DNA of 64,000 nucleotides from an uncultured Flavobacteriaceae bacterium (GCA_943789455.1 CALSUE010000001.1:127001-191000); one strand, 5' to 3'. Shown: positions 10,237-18,183, numbered from the stretch's first letter. Notes: generated from the sequence alone by a model not told the origin. A program made the numbers and translations.

Positions 10237-11586
10237 CTATTCCATTTTTAATCTATTTTGTTCCAGTTGTTCTGCTAATCGTTTTTGAAGAATTGGCGCA
10301 ATCAAAGTTTTAGTATTTTTTTTCTTTAAAAACGGGTAGATTTGAAGTTCGTCCTTCATAAAATCATTTTCACTGGTTAATTTATTAGTCCCTAATAATA
10401 TGATTTCATTTTGATCGAACTGAGTTTGCTGTTTTTTTGCATTTTCACTTATTTTATTTTGAATGGTTCCTTTTTTAAGTTGCTTTAAAAAACCTCCACT
10501 TTTTTCTATTTGCTTGAATAGTTCTAAGGCCTTCTCTGCAAATTGTTTTTCAATATTTTCAATATAATAAGCTCCATTTGCAAATTTGTGTGCTTCTGAA
10601 AGATAGGCTTCCTCTTTTAAAATTAACAATTGATTTCTAGAAATTCGTTCTCCAAATTCATTCGATTTGTGATAAATTGAATCATAAGAAATATTAGATA
10701 TTGTAGTTGAACCTCCCAGAATTGCACTCATGCATTCAGTAGTAGTTCTCAACATATTTACATTATAATCATATATTGTTTTGTTTCGTAAGCTTGGTTT
10801 CGTGAAAATATGAATGGGTGTGTTTTTCACTCCATGCTCTGTTAGCAGGGCATCGACTAAAAGACGAAAAGCTCTTAATTTTGCTATCTCAAAGAAATAA
10901 TTACTTCCAATAGAAAAAATATAATGAATTTTAGGTGCTATAGACTTTCCAAATAACTCAATATATTCATTAGCATGAGCTAATGCATAAGCTAACTCTT
11001 GAATAATTGATGCTCCAGCATTTTGATATAATGAAGCGTTTACACAAATTGAATTGTTGACAGACTGTATGTACTTGTTTTTCTCATTAAGATCTGAATT
11101 TAAATTAGAAAACCAATTTCCTGTTTTAGCTAAGTTACCTATGATGTCGATCTGAAAATATAGACAATTACTTTTGCAATAGTTATCTATTTCTGAGATA
11201 AAATCAGCATTAAGAAACTCAAAATTTAAGTAAATAAAAATTTCTTTGGTATTAATATTGTCAAATAAATTTTTATAATCAAAACTGGTCTTAGCGATAA
11301 ACTGAATTGCTGAAGCACCCCTATTAATGCTATCTAAAGCTAATTTATTAGCTATAATTACATCATCTATAAATATAGATTGACAGATTTTATATCCATT
11401 TTTAGCTAAAGGGATCGTGTTAGAGTGCCTATCTTCAGCGGAGTAAAATGGTTTTACATCTATGCCTTCATTAGATTTCCAGACCAAGGTTTGATTATAA
11501 TCATCGCCTTTAAGGTCTACTTGAATTTTTTGTTTCCAAGCTGCCGGAGTTAACGTGTTAAATTCATTAAATAAAAAGTCCTCCAT
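10237..11586 (-). CDS. mutA: Methylmalonyl-CoA mutase, small (beta) subunit, without B12 domain
   Basis: Structural partner of the catalytic mutase subunit. Homology to the barrel domain is seen in FNTLTPAAWKQKIQVDLKG at the N-terminus and in the IHYIFSIGSNYFFEIAKLRAFRLL segment shared with the large subunit (compare [22 protein letters not shown]). At 449 residues it lacks the C-terminal cobalamin-binding domain found as a vestige in the roughly 640-residue subunits of actinobacteria; the short form is usual in Flavobacteria. Its start directly abuts the stop of the divIC-like gene upstream. Confidence 0.9.
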   Translation of the reverse strand: MEDFLFNEFNTLTPAAWKQKIQVDLKGDDYNQTLVWKSNEGIDVKPFYSAEDRHSNTIPLAKNGYKICQSIFIDDVIIANKLALDSINRGASAIQFIAKTSFDYKNLFDNINTKEIFIYLNFEFLNADFISEIDNYCKSNCLYFQIDIIGNLAKTGNWFSNLNSDLNEKNKYIQSVNNSICVNASLYQNAGASIIQELAYALAHANEYIELFGKSIAPKIHYIFSIGSNYFFEIAKLRAFRLLVDALLTEHGVKNTPIHIFTKPSLRNKTIYDYNVNMLRTTTECMSAILGGSTTISNISYDSIYHKSNEFGERISRNQLLILKEEAYLSEAHKFANGAYYIENIEKQFAEKALELFKQIEKSGGFLKQLKKGTIQNKISENAKKQQTQFDQNEIILLGTNKLTSENDFMKDELQIYPFLKKKNTKTLIAPILQKRLAEQLEQNRLKME

Positions 11587-11916
11587 TTATCTTCTCAAAG
11601 TATCAAATTCTATGATGTAAATATCTTCGTTTTCTTTTTTCATCAAATACTTTTCTCTTGCAAATTTTTCAAGTTGAAGAGAATCTTGTAATTCGGTAAT
11701 TGTATTTTTATCTTTTTTAATTTCTTTTTTATAAAAGTTGATAGTTGTGTTAAGTTCCTTTATTTCTTTTTTAAATTCATTATTAAGTTGAACATTAGCA
11801 TCAAAGAAAAACATCCATATTAAAAAAGCAATTAAAATGACGATGTATTTATTCGTTAAAAATTTAAATATTTTATTTTCTTTTATTTTTTTTGCAACCA
11901 TATTATAAACGTTCAC
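11587..11916 (-). CDS. Septum formation initiator family protein (DivIC/FtsB-like)
   Basis: 109 residues: one transmembrane segment (about residues 27-42, YIVILIAFLIWMFFF) followed by a coiled coil rich in Lys, Glu and Leu, the layout of the bitopic divisome proteins FtsB/DivIC. Family members bridge FtsQ and FtsL at the septum. The start overlaps the udk stop by 14 bases and the stop abuts mutA, so division, pyrimidine salvage and mutase genes share an operon, an arrangement I recognise from other Flavobacteriaceae. Confidence 0.85.
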   Translation of the reverse strand: MNVYNMVAKKIKENKIFKFLTNKYIVILIAFLIWMFFFDANVQLNNEFKKEIKELNTTINFYKKEIKKDKNTITELQDSLQLEKFAREKYLMKKENEDIYIIEFDTLRR

Positions 11917-12508
11917 TTATTACTGTTCTAACAATATCAATTGCAACGGTATTGTAACGATCGTTAGGAATAATGATGTCTGCAAAACTTTTAGTGGGTT
12001 CTATAAATTGCTGATGCATTGGTTTTAGTGTGTTTTTATAGCGATCTAAAACTTCATCAATATCTCTCCCTCTTTCTTTAATATCTCGTCTTACTCGTCG
12101 TATTAGTCTTTCATCAGCATCAGCATGAACAAATATTTTGATGTCAAATAAATCCAGTAATTCTTTACTGTTAAAAATAAGGATGCCTTCAATGATTACT
12201 ACTTTTCTGGGATGGGTTTCAATATGATCTTTTGTTCTGTTGTGCGTAACAAAGGAATAAACGGGTTGCTGAATTATTTTGCCTTTTTTAAGATCTGATA
12301 TGTGTGTTTCTAATAACTCAAAATCTATAGCTCTGGGATGATCAAAGTTGATTTTTATTCGCTCTTCGTAAGTGAGTGAATCTGTAGCCTTGTAATAAGA
12401 GTCTTGAGAGATAACACAGACTTCATTTTCAGGTAATTCATTAATAATTTGGTTTACAACAGTGGTTTTACCACTTCCCGTACCTCCAGCTATTCCAATT
12501 ACAAGCAT
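11903..12508 (-). CDS. udk: Uridine kinase
   Basis: Phosphorylates uridine and cytidine to UMP and CMP in pyrimidine salvage. 201 residues, close to the family length of about 205-210. The Walker A motif GGTGSGKTT sits at the N-terminus, then SQDSYYK, NFDHPRAIDFELL and the lid region RRVRRDIKERGRD, all typical of Udk. It is the first gene of a minus-strand operon udk-divIC-mutA-mutB. Confidence 0.96.
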   Translation of the reverse strand: MLVIGIAGGTGSGKTTVVNQIINELPENEVCVISQDSYYKATDSLTYEERIKINFDHPRAIDFELLETHISDLKKGKIIQQPVYSFVTHNRTKDHIETHPRKVVIIEGILIFNSKELLDLFDIKIFVHADADERLIRRVRRDIKERGRDIDEVLDRYKNTLKPMHQQFIEPTKSFADIIIPNDRYNTVAIDIVRTVISERL

Positions 12509-12535
12509 ATTTTAATTTTAAATAATGACGTAAAA

Positions 12536-12543
12536 CAAATTTA
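12536..12543 (-). promoter_or_regulatory. Candidate -7 element upstream of udk
   Basis: Minus strand TAAATTTG matches TAnnTTTG and lies 27 bases upstream of the udk ATG, a sensible position. No clear -33 partner, so the call is tentative. Confidence 0.35.
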
Positions 12544-12655
12544 ACAAAATATACGTGACTATGCAGAAAAATAATTTTTTTCAATCACTTGTAAGCTTAA
12601 TAATCAAACTAAAAAATTTACTTAGGAAAGTATCCTTTCTGGGAATTTGTGCAGT

Positions 12656-12679
12656 TTAATTTGTCAGGACGAGAAGATT
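12656..12679. repeat. Degenerate partial copy of the tRNA-Pro 3' end
   Basis: TTAATTTGTCAGGACGAGAAGATT matches 20 of 24 positions of 12693-12716, which covers the last bases of the adjacent tRNA-Pro(GGG) gene (its acceptor and T-arm side) and the bases just beyond. The copy stops before the T-loop, so it is not a functional tRNA. It may be a remnant of recombination at the tRNA. Confidence 0.5.
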
Positions 12680-12700
12680 ACTTCATGATCCTTTATTTTG

Positions 12701-12775
12701 TCGGGATGAGAGGATTCGAACCTCCGATCTCTGGTCCCCCAGACCAGCACTTTAACCGGACTAAGCTACATCCCG
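12701..12775 (-). tRNA. tRNA-Pro (anticodon GGG)
   Basis: The minus strand folds into a full cloverleaf: acceptor CGGGATG/CATCCCG, D-arm GCTT..AAGT, anticodon stem CTGGT/ACCAG with loop CTGGGGG (anticodon GGG), T-arm GGAGG TTCGAAT CCTCT with one weak closing pair, and discriminator A. It reads codons CCC and CCU. It lies just downstream of phrB on the same strand with no terminator between, so read-through from the photolyase operon is possible, although it also seems to have its own promoter. Confidence 0.96.
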
Positions 12776-12783
12776 AATTTTAA

Positions 12784-12791
12784 CAAATATA
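12784..12791 (-). promoter_or_regulatory. Candidate promoter of tRNA-Pro(GGG)
   Basis: Minus strand TATATTTG fits TAnnTTTG and ends 9 bases before the mature tRNA 5' end, which would put transcription start within a few bases of the tRNA. Confidence 0.5.
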
Positions 12792-12811
12792 AAATTAATA
12801 CCACAATATTT

Positions 12812-14110
12812 TTAGGCAAGAGCATCTTTGTAAGTTTTCAGACAACGCTCTCTTGCAAATTTATGATCTACCATTGGGCTTGGGTAGGTAATTTCTTGAA
12901 AATCTGGAACCCATTTTTGAATGTATTTTAACTCTTTGTCAAATTTTTGTATCTGACTAGTGGGATTAAAAATTCTAAAATAAGGTGATGCATCAACACC
13001 AGTACCTGCTACCCATTGCCAATTTCCCACGTTGCTAGACATTTCGTAGTCATGTAATTTTTCAGCAAAATAGGCTTCACCCCAACGCCAATCGATAAGT
13101 AAATGTTTACATAAAAAACTTCCTACAAGCATACGAACTCTATTGTGCATAAATCCGGTTTTATTTAACTGCCTCATTCCAGCATCTACCATTGGATATC
13201 CAGTGTTTCCCTCGCACCATTTTTTAAATTCTTTTTCGTTATTTCTCCAAATAATTCTATCGTATTTTGATTTGAAAGAATTTTTATGGGTTTCAGGAAA
13301 ATGCCATAAAATTTGCATAAAAAATTCCCTCCAAATTAATTCTTTGAGAAAAATTTTATTTTCATGTGCATCTGCTCTAGAAACCATTTGGCGAACACTA
13401 ACGGTTCCAAAACGTAGGTGAGGCCCTAATTTAGATGTATTGTCAAGTGCAGGAAAGTTACGAGTCTCTTCGTATTCGTTAATAATTCTAGAATTAAAAA
13501 TATAGTTTTTTATAGGGATATTAGTCTCAATAAACCCAATATCACTTAGCGTAAGCGTTTCTGATTTTGTTTTTTTGTAAAGTCGATCTAAAAAATCTTC
13601 AGAGGGATAATTTCCAGGTTTATTTGTTTCATATTTCTCCAACCATTTCTTCGAATAAGGCGTATACACCACATAAGGTTTTCCATCTTTTTTTGTTATT
13701 TCGTTTCTTTCGAAAATTACTTGGTCTTTGTAGGTCTGAAAATCAATCTTACTTGATGATACAACTTCTTTTATATCTAAATCTCGTTTTATAGCATAAG
13801 GTTCATAATCATGATTTGTAAACACCTTTACTATAGTATAGTTTTTCATCAGTGACCTAAAAACATCTTTTGGATTTCCATGAAACATTTTTATCTCAGT
13901 TCCAAATGATTCCAAATGCATATTCATAGCCTTTAGCTCTGAGTAAATAAATGAAATTCGGGCATCATCTTTAGGTATTTTTTTTAGTATATCAATATCA
14001 AATATGAAAATTGGGAGTATTTTTTCTTCAGATTGAAGTGCATGAAAAAGTGCTTTATTATCATGTAATCTTAAATCTCTACGAAACCAAAAAATTGAAA
14101 TTTTATCCAT
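12812..14110 (-). CDS. phrB: Class I CPD deoxyribodipyrimidine photolyase
   Basis: Blue-light flavoenzyme that splits cyclobutane pyrimidine dimers in DNA. 432 residues. The N-terminal Rossmann antenna domain starts FWFRRDLRLHDN; the C-terminal FAD domain holds WREFF, GNTGYPMVDAGMRQL and the SSNVGNWQW segment with the flavin-proximal Asn (about N360) and the proximal triad Trp (about W364), then RIFNP. All key residues for a normal photolyase are present, unlike two of its paralogues in the same block. Its start overlaps the SRPBCC gene by 8 bases, and it is the last gene of the 18-gene photolyase block. Confidence 0.96.
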   Translation of the reverse strand: MDKISIFWFRRDLRLHDNKALFHALQSEEKILPIFIFDIDILKKIPKDDARISFIYSELKAMNMHLESFGTEIKMFHGNPKDVFRSLMKNYTIVKVFTNHDYEPYAIKRDLDIKEVVSSSKIDFQTYKDQVIFERNEITKKDGKPYVVYTPYSKKWLEKYETNKPGNYPSEDFLDRLYKKTKSETLTLSDIGFIETNIPIKNYIFNSRIINEYEETRNFPALDNTSKLGPHLRFGTVSVRQMVSRADAHENKIFLKELIWREFFMQILWHFPETHKNSFKSKYDRIIWRNNEKEFKKWCEGNTGYPMVDAGMRQLNKTGFMHNRVRMLVGSFLCKHLLIDWRWGEAYFAEKLHDYEMSSNVGNWQWVAGTGVDASPYFRIFNPTSQIQKFDKELKYIQKWVPDFQEITYPSPMVDHKFARERCLKTYKDALA

Positions 14111-14576
14111 TATTTATGTGTTTTCCAAAAATTTCCACTAATTTTTGTTGTCTATAGCTAAAAATTTTTTCTAGTTTTGGTTTTACCAACAAGGGATGAA
14201 TAATTCGTCCAAGTATTCCAAAAGGTACTTTATAATCAATAATATCCTCCATTTCTACACCACCATCGATTTCATGAATAAAGTGTTTATGATGCCAAAA
14301 AGCATAAGGGCCGTAGAGTTGAAGATCTACAAAATATTTACCTTCTTCTAAATGTGTGATTTCACTTATCCATTTTGTTTTAATGTTAGCTAGAGGCGTT
14401 ACACTGTATTGAATGATTTGCCCTGCGTACATTTTCTTTTGGTCATCTGAAATGATTGTAAAATTCATTTCTTTTGGTGTTAAAGCAGATAGATTTTTCG
14501 GGTTTGATAAAAACTGCCAAGCTTCATTTGTTGATATTGGTAATTTTTGGGTCCTGTGAAATGTATAAATTTTCAT
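14103..14576 (-). CDS. SRPBCC-family protein
   Basis: 157 residues with the START/Bet v1-like pattern: N-terminal RTQKLPISTNEAWQFLSNPKNLSALTP, a beta-rich middle, and a C-terminal helix (LEKIFSYRQQKLVEIFG). The fold forms a hydrophobic pocket for lipids, polyketides or pigments; the ligand is unknown. Related proteins often sit beside photolyase genes. The start is 2 bases after the tspO stop, and the end overlaps phrB by 8 bases. Confidence 0.85.
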   Translation of the reverse strand: MKIYTFHRTQKLPISTNEAWQFLSNPKNLSALTPKEMNFTIISDDQKKMYAGQIIQYSVTPLANIKTKWISEITHLEEGKYFVDLQLYGPYAFWHHKHFIHEIDGGVEMEDIIDYKVPFGILGRIIHPLLVKPKLEKIFSYRQQKLVEIFGKHINNG

Positions 14577-14578
14577 CT

Positions 14579-15046
14579 CTAATTATGTATCAAAATGTAA
14601 AGGTTTAGTGAAGTGGCTATACAAAGCCAAATCATATAGGGGAGTAGTAAGTAACTAACTTTTCTAAGTGCCTTATAGTAATGAAAGAAAAGAAAGAAAA
14701 TTAGTGCTGTTAGAAGTACAATAGAAATGAACGCTATAAAAACCTCATGTTTATTAAAAAATAGATAATTCCAACTAACATTCAATATAAACTGAATACT
14801 GAATAAAAATAGTTTTTTTTGGTTGTAGTTTTTTGTGAAAAGAAAAATTAAATAGATGGAGAAACAAATCATAATGCTAGTCCAAGCAGCACCAAAAACC
14901 CAACCTGGTGGAGTCCAAGGTGCTTTTGTTAGATTTAAATACCAATCTGTATTTGGGCCATTATTCATGAGCCAACTCCCTAATGCTAATCCACCAAAAT
15001 TGATGAATAGAAATAAGATTAAGTATTTAGTTTTATTAGCAATCAC
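14579..15046 (-). CDS. tspO: TspO/MBR family tryptophan-rich membrane protein
   Basis: Five-helix membrane protein of 155 residues, matching TspO length. Conserved APWTPPGWVFGAAWT and SWNYLFF segments are the family signature. TspO proteins bind porphyrins and affect tetrapyrrole handling and oxidative or light stress; in Rhodobacter TspO acts in light/oxygen regulation of photosynthesis genes. The start is GTG, overlapping the TGA of the small upstream gene (GTGA). Its place in a photolyase block fits protection from photosensitising porphyrins, which is inference. Confidence 0.93.
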   Translation of the reverse strand: MIANKTKYLILFLFINFGGLALGSWLMNNGPNTDWYLNLTKAPWTPPGWVFGAAWTSIMICFSIYLIFLFTKNYNQKKLFLFSIQFILNVSWNYLFFNKHEVFIAFISIVLLTALIFFLFFHYYKALRKVSYLLLPYMIWLCIATSLNLYILIHN

Positions 15047-15213
15047 TTTTTTTCTAAGGATTCAATTTTTTTTAATATTTGATCTGCCTCAACATACTTT
15101 TGATCACTAGCACTCCGGTCAATAGATTGCAGATCATACCCTTCTTTCATCTTTTTTTTATACAGATTTTCTAATTTTTCTACCTCTGTCTTTTTTTTAA
15201 AAATTCCAAACAT
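15043..15213 (-). CDS. Lacal_2735-type small protein (not in ORF track)
   Basis: 56 residues beginning MFGIFKKKTEVEKLEKLY-like charged helix and ending in IESLEKK; I recognise the pattern FGxFKKKxExEKLxxxYxKxxxEG..LS..DRxxSDxKxxEA of the small Lacal_2735/DUF6435 family of Flavobacteria. No function is known to me. All-helical and highly charged, probably coiled coil. It fits exactly between the peroxidase gene (4-base gap) and tspO (4-base overlap), which supports it as a real member of the operon. Confidence 0.82.
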   Translation of the reverse strand: MFGIFKKKTEVEKLENLYKKKMKEGYDLQSIDRSASDQKYVEADQILKKIESLEKK

Positions 15214-15217
15214 ATTA

Positions 15218-15754
15218 TTATAAGTGTTTTTTGATTTTAGAACTAGTTGGAGAAGTTATTGAATAATAATAATCAATTAATTCACCATGTTCATCAACTA
15301 AATATTTCTGAAAATTCCATTTCACAGAAGAGTTTTTTCTTCCATTTTCAGTTTTAGATGTTAACCATGTATATAAAGGGTGTTGTTCTTTACCTTTTAC
15401 ATCAACCTTTTCAGTGATTAGGAATGATACACCATAATTTACCTGGCAAAATTCTTCAATTTCATTGGAGGTTCCTGGTTCTTGTTTTCCAAATTGGTTA
15501 CAGGGAACGCCAATAACAACTAAAGAATCCTGGTATTGATCATATAATTTTTGTAGGTCTTTATATTGGGGGGTGAAACCACATTTAGAGGCTACATTTA
15601 CAAACAATATTTTTTTTCCTTTGAAAGATGAAAAATCAATTGATTCTCCTTGAAGCGAATCAATTTTGATATCATACAACGATTTTGATGCTGACATTTT
15701 TATAGGATTATTTGTTTTTGATAATGTTTTGACGAAAACGATAAATGGATTCAT
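15218..15754 (-). CDS. Glutathione peroxidase-family thiol peroxidase
   Basis: Reduces peroxides using thioredoxin or other thiols. Motifs: FVNVASKCGFTPQY with peroxidatic Cys (cysteine, not selenocysteine), GVPCNQFGKQEPG with Gln, and VKWNFQKYLVD with Trp. The ORF gives 178 residues; the family is about 160, so the true start may be the Met at residue 20 (MSASKSLYD). The longer start lies 1 base after the SDR stop, so either is possible. In the photolyase block it would act against peroxides produced by light. Confidence 0.92.
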   Translation of the reverse strand: MNPFIVFVKTLSKTNNPIKMSASKSLYDIKIDSLQGESIDFSSFKGKKILFVNVASKCGFTPQYKDLQKLYDQYQDSLVVIGVPCNQFGKQEPGTSNEIEEFCQVNYGVSFLITEKVDVKGKEQHPLYTWLTSKTENGRKNSSVKWNFQKYLVDEHGELIDYYYSITSPTSSKIKKHL

Positions 15755-15755
15755 T

Positions 15756-16439
15756 TTAGATTTTAAAACTTACAATTCCACAATCCATTTTAATAACTTG
15801 ACCCGAGATAGATGATGATTTTGGTGAGAGTAAGAACTCTGCCATATCTGCTACCTCATTTGGGTTAAGAAATTTTTTGAGCGGGTGTCGTTCTGTAATC
15901 ATATCAATCATTTTATCATTTCTTAGTAGCTTAGATGCTAAATCTGTATCTGTAACAGTAGGGGCAATGGCATTTATTCTGATTGTAGGCGCCAATTCAG
16001 CACCTAATGATTTTACTAATCCTTCAACTGCAGATTTTGCAGCAGCTACACTGGCATGATAAGGCATTCCAAGTGCTGTGGCAACGGTGCTAAAAAGAAC
16101 AACTGAGGGTTGATTTCCTTTTTTTAGAATAGAAAGATATTTTTGTATGGTTTTAACTGCACCGATAACATTTATCTCAAAATCATTTCTAAAATCATCG
16201 AGTTTTAAACGCGATATTGGTTTTAAATTAATACTTCCAGGACAATATATAATCGAATCTGCCTCAGTTATTTCAGGAAGTTCATCGGTTAAAATATCAC
16301 AAGTATAGTGGGTCAAATTAACATGCGACAAGGTTGGCTGTTCCCTGCTAATATTGATAATTTTATGGTCTTCAACTAGCGTGTTAAAAAGAGAGTTTCC
16401 GATTCCTCGACTACCTCCAACAATTATGATTTTTCGCAT
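15756..16439 (-). CDS. SDR-family protein lacking the usual catalytic Tyr
   Basis: 227 residues with a Rossmann fold and NAD(P)-binding GGSRGIGNS at the N-terminus. In the active-site region the sequence reads YHASVAAAKSAVEG; aligning the Lys to the YxxxK motif puts Val where the catalytic Tyr belongs, while a Tyr sits 8 residues before the Lys. The protein may therefore be a non-standard oxidoreductase or a binding protein. A similar HAxxAAAK pattern occurs in other SDRs. It is 2 bases downstream of the 75-residue gene in the photolyase block. Substrate unknown. Confidence 0.85.
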   Translation of the reverse strand: MRKIIIVGGSRGIGNSLFNTLVEDHKIINISREQPTLSHVNLTHYTCDILTDELPEITEADSIIYCPGSINLKPISRLKLDDFRNDFEINVIGAVKTIQKYLSILKKGNQPSVVLFSTVATALGMPYHASVAAAKSAVEGLVKSLGAELAPTIRINAIAPTVTDTDLASKLLRNDKMIDMITERHPLKKFLNPNEVADMAEFLLSPKSSSISGQVIKMDCGIVSFKI

Positions 16440-16441
16440 TA

Positions 16442-16669
16442 TTAACTAGATGTTAGAGGTCTACCCTTAAGTCTTTTTTCAATTTTTTGCTTAATGACAG
16501 TTAATCTTTTCATTAAATCCATTAAGTCAGGATCTTTACTTTCTTTGTAGATGTCATTAATTTCTAAGATCAATCCTTTAACTTCTCTTGAAGCTATTAT
16601 ACGATCACTTGTAGTAATGAATTTATGTTTTCTGTGCTCAAATTCTGTAGCTCTTTCTATGATGTCCAT
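16442..16669 (-). CDS. Small conserved helical protein of the photolyase block
   Basis: 75 residues, charged and predicted all-helical (EFEHRKHKFITTSDRIIASREVKG start, basic C-terminus). No recognised domain or signal peptide. It is packed 3 bases after folE and 2 bases before the SDR gene, which argues that it is translated as part of the operon. Function unknown. Confidence 0.65.
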   Translation of the reverse strand: MDIIERATEFEHRKHKFITTSDRIIASREVKGLILEINDIYKESKDPDLMDLMKRLTVIKQKIEKRLKGRPLTSS

Positions 16670-16672
16670 TGT

Positions 16673-17371
16673 TTAATCTTTTAAATAGTTCAATAATTCG
16701 TTAATTTTTGATGGAGTATTAAATGCTCCTCCATAATATGAGGTAACTGTTGCAGAAGTATCATCTTTAATACCCCTTGACGATACGCATAAATGTTTAG
16801 CGTCAATAATAACAGCTATATCTTCTGTTTGCAGTGAAGCTTTTAATTCTTCTGCAATTTGATTAGTTAGCCTTTCTTGTACTTGAGGTCTTTTTGCATA
16901 ATACTGAACAATTCGATTCAATTTAGAAAGTCCAATTACTTTTCCTGATGATATGTATGCAATATGCGCCTTACCTATAATTGGTACAAAATGATGTTCG
17001 CAATTAGAGTAGAAAGTAATATTCTTCTCAACCAACATCTGATTGTATTTATATTTATTGTCAAATAAAGCAATTTTTGGCTTATTATTAGGATTTAATC
17101 CAGAAAATATTTCCTCTATATACATTTTGGCTACTCTTTTTGGTGTACCCTTGAGAGAATCGTCTGTGAGATCTAATCCCATCACATCCATGATTTCTCT
17201 GAATAAAATTGCAATTTTTTCCTTCTTTTCTTCATCAGATATGACAAAGGCGTCTGGCTTCATTGGGGTTTCTAATCCAGTGTATAAATGATCATCACCA
17301 ATATCATCGATTGAAAAATCATTGAGTTGACTTCCTTTTTTTAATTCTTTTATTAATCTATTTGTATTCAT
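16673..17371 (-). CDS. folE: GTP cyclohydrolase I (type IA)
   Basis: Converts GTP to 7,8-dihydroneopterin triphosphate, the first step of folate and pterin synthesis. 232 residues. Zinc-site and active-site motifs are visible: FYSNCEHHFVPIIGKAHIAY (Cys and His ligands), KLNRIVQYYAKRPQVQERL and HLCVSSRG (second Cys). Photolyases use methenyltetrahydrofolate as antenna, so the enzyme may feed chromophore synthesis here; folE also accompanies photolyase genes in light-induced clusters of other bacteria. A 59-base gap with an imperfect hairpin separates it from TIGR03643. Confidence 0.96.
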   Translation of the reverse strand: MNTNRLIKELKKGSQLNDFSIDDIGDDHLYTGLETPMKPDAFVISDEEKKEKIAILFREIMDVMGLDLTDDSLKGTPKRVAKMYIEEIFSGLNPNNKPKIALFDNKYKYNQMLVEKNITFYSNCEHHFVPIIGKAHIAYISSGKVIGLSKLNRIVQYYAKRPQVQERLTNQIAEELKASLQTEDIAVIIDAKHLCVSSRGIKDDTSATVTSYYGGAFNTPSKINELLNYLKD

Positions 17372-17388
17372 ATTTTTATCTTTTTTTT

Positions 17389-17426
17389 GTGCTGTTTTTA
17401 AGTACTCTAAGCTTAAAACAAAGCAC
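17389..17426 (-). other. Intercistronic hairpin upstream of folE
   Basis: Imperfect inverted repeat GTGCTGTTTTTAAG / CTTAAAACAAAGCAC around a 9-base loop. On the minus-strand RNA it is followed by A-rich sequence, not U, so it is not a terminator. It could affect mRNA processing or folE translation. Confidence 0.35.
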
Positions 17427-17430
17427 TGGT

Positions 17431-17712
17431 TTATCTTTTTGATATAGAGTTGTTAGATATTTGTCTTTGTCTGGTACATTTAAACCTTCCACTTTCAAAT
17501 TCTCTTAGTTTACTGTGTTTTGTTTTTCTCCCCTGAACTCTTTTTCTCCATAATTTAAAACTTTTTAGTTTCATTTCTTTTCTCATTAGGCTAATGACCT
17601 CCTGTTCACCTAGACCGAACTGAAATTTTATGGCATCAAATGTTGTTCTATCTTCCCATGCCATTTCAATAATTCTATCTATGTCAATATTAGATAATTT
17701 ATTCATAAGCAT
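17431..17712 (-). CDS. TIGR03643 family protein
   Basis: 93 residues. The pattern IIEMAWEDRTTFDAIKFQFGLGEQEV followed by MRKEMKLKSFKLWRKRVQGRKTKH is the TIGR03643 (DUF2805) signature: a small helix-turn-helix-looking N-terminal part and a basic tail. These proteins are repeatedly found next to cryptochrome/photolyase genes, but their role is not established as far as I know. The last residues are poorly conserved-looking. Its start overlaps the preceding gene by 14 bases. Confidence 0.85.
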   Translation of the reverse strand: MLMNKLSNIDIDRIIEMAWEDRTTFDAIKFQFGLGEQEVISLMRKEMKLKSFKLWRKRVQGRKTKHSKLREFESGRFKCTRQRQISNNSISKR

Positions 17713-18130
17713 GATTTAAATACTTTTCTTGATTTACAGCCCTTAAATTAATCATTTTTGAAATGAATTTTTTATTTTCTTTAAAAAGTATATTATTTTT
17801 AAAGCAAATATATTTTCCCTGAGCATGAATACTCAATCTATCTGTTTTGTAGATCACGAGTTGTCTGTAGGGTATAATCCAGTTATAATTGTGTAACCCT
17901 TTGTTTAATAAAACGATAATACCTTCAGGTCTAAGCTCTATGTTCGCGTAATTTATATCAGATATTTTGTTGATGTATTGATGAAAGTTTTGACTAGTTT
18001 CTTCAATAATCATTCTTTTAGAACCTACACCCCCCATTCTTAAGGATTGTAAAAAGGTAAAAGGTAAACCTATTAAATCATCAGTCAATTCTTTTGCCTC
18101 TTTATTCGTATATGTTGTTGTGAATATCAT
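17699..18130 (-). CDS. Conserved hypothetical protein of the photolyase block
   Basis: 143 residues without signal peptide or membrane segment. The middle looks beta-rich (YANIELRPEGIIVLLNKGLHNYNWIIPYRQLVIYKT), like a small globular PH-like fold, but I cannot assign a family. It overlaps TIGR03643 by 14 bases and lies 86 bases downstream of the 500-residue cryptochrome. A longer gap than elsewhere in the block leaves room for an internal promoter here. Confidence 0.7.
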   Translation of the reverse strand: MIFTTTYTNKEAKELTDDLIGLPFTFLQSLRMGGVGSKRMIIEETSQNFHQYINKISDINYANIELRPEGIIVLLNKGLHNYNWIIPYRQLVIYKTDRLSIHAQGKYICFKNNILFKENKKFISKMINLRAVNQEKYLNHAYE

Positions 18131-18183
18131 TTAATCAAATGTAGATTTGTTTAATGACTTTATCAAATAGTTAGACAAAAATT

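Noticed and set aside
15218-15754. Selenocysteine glutathione peroxidase
   Set aside because: The active-site codon encodes Cys (SKCGFTPQ), with no in-frame TGA.
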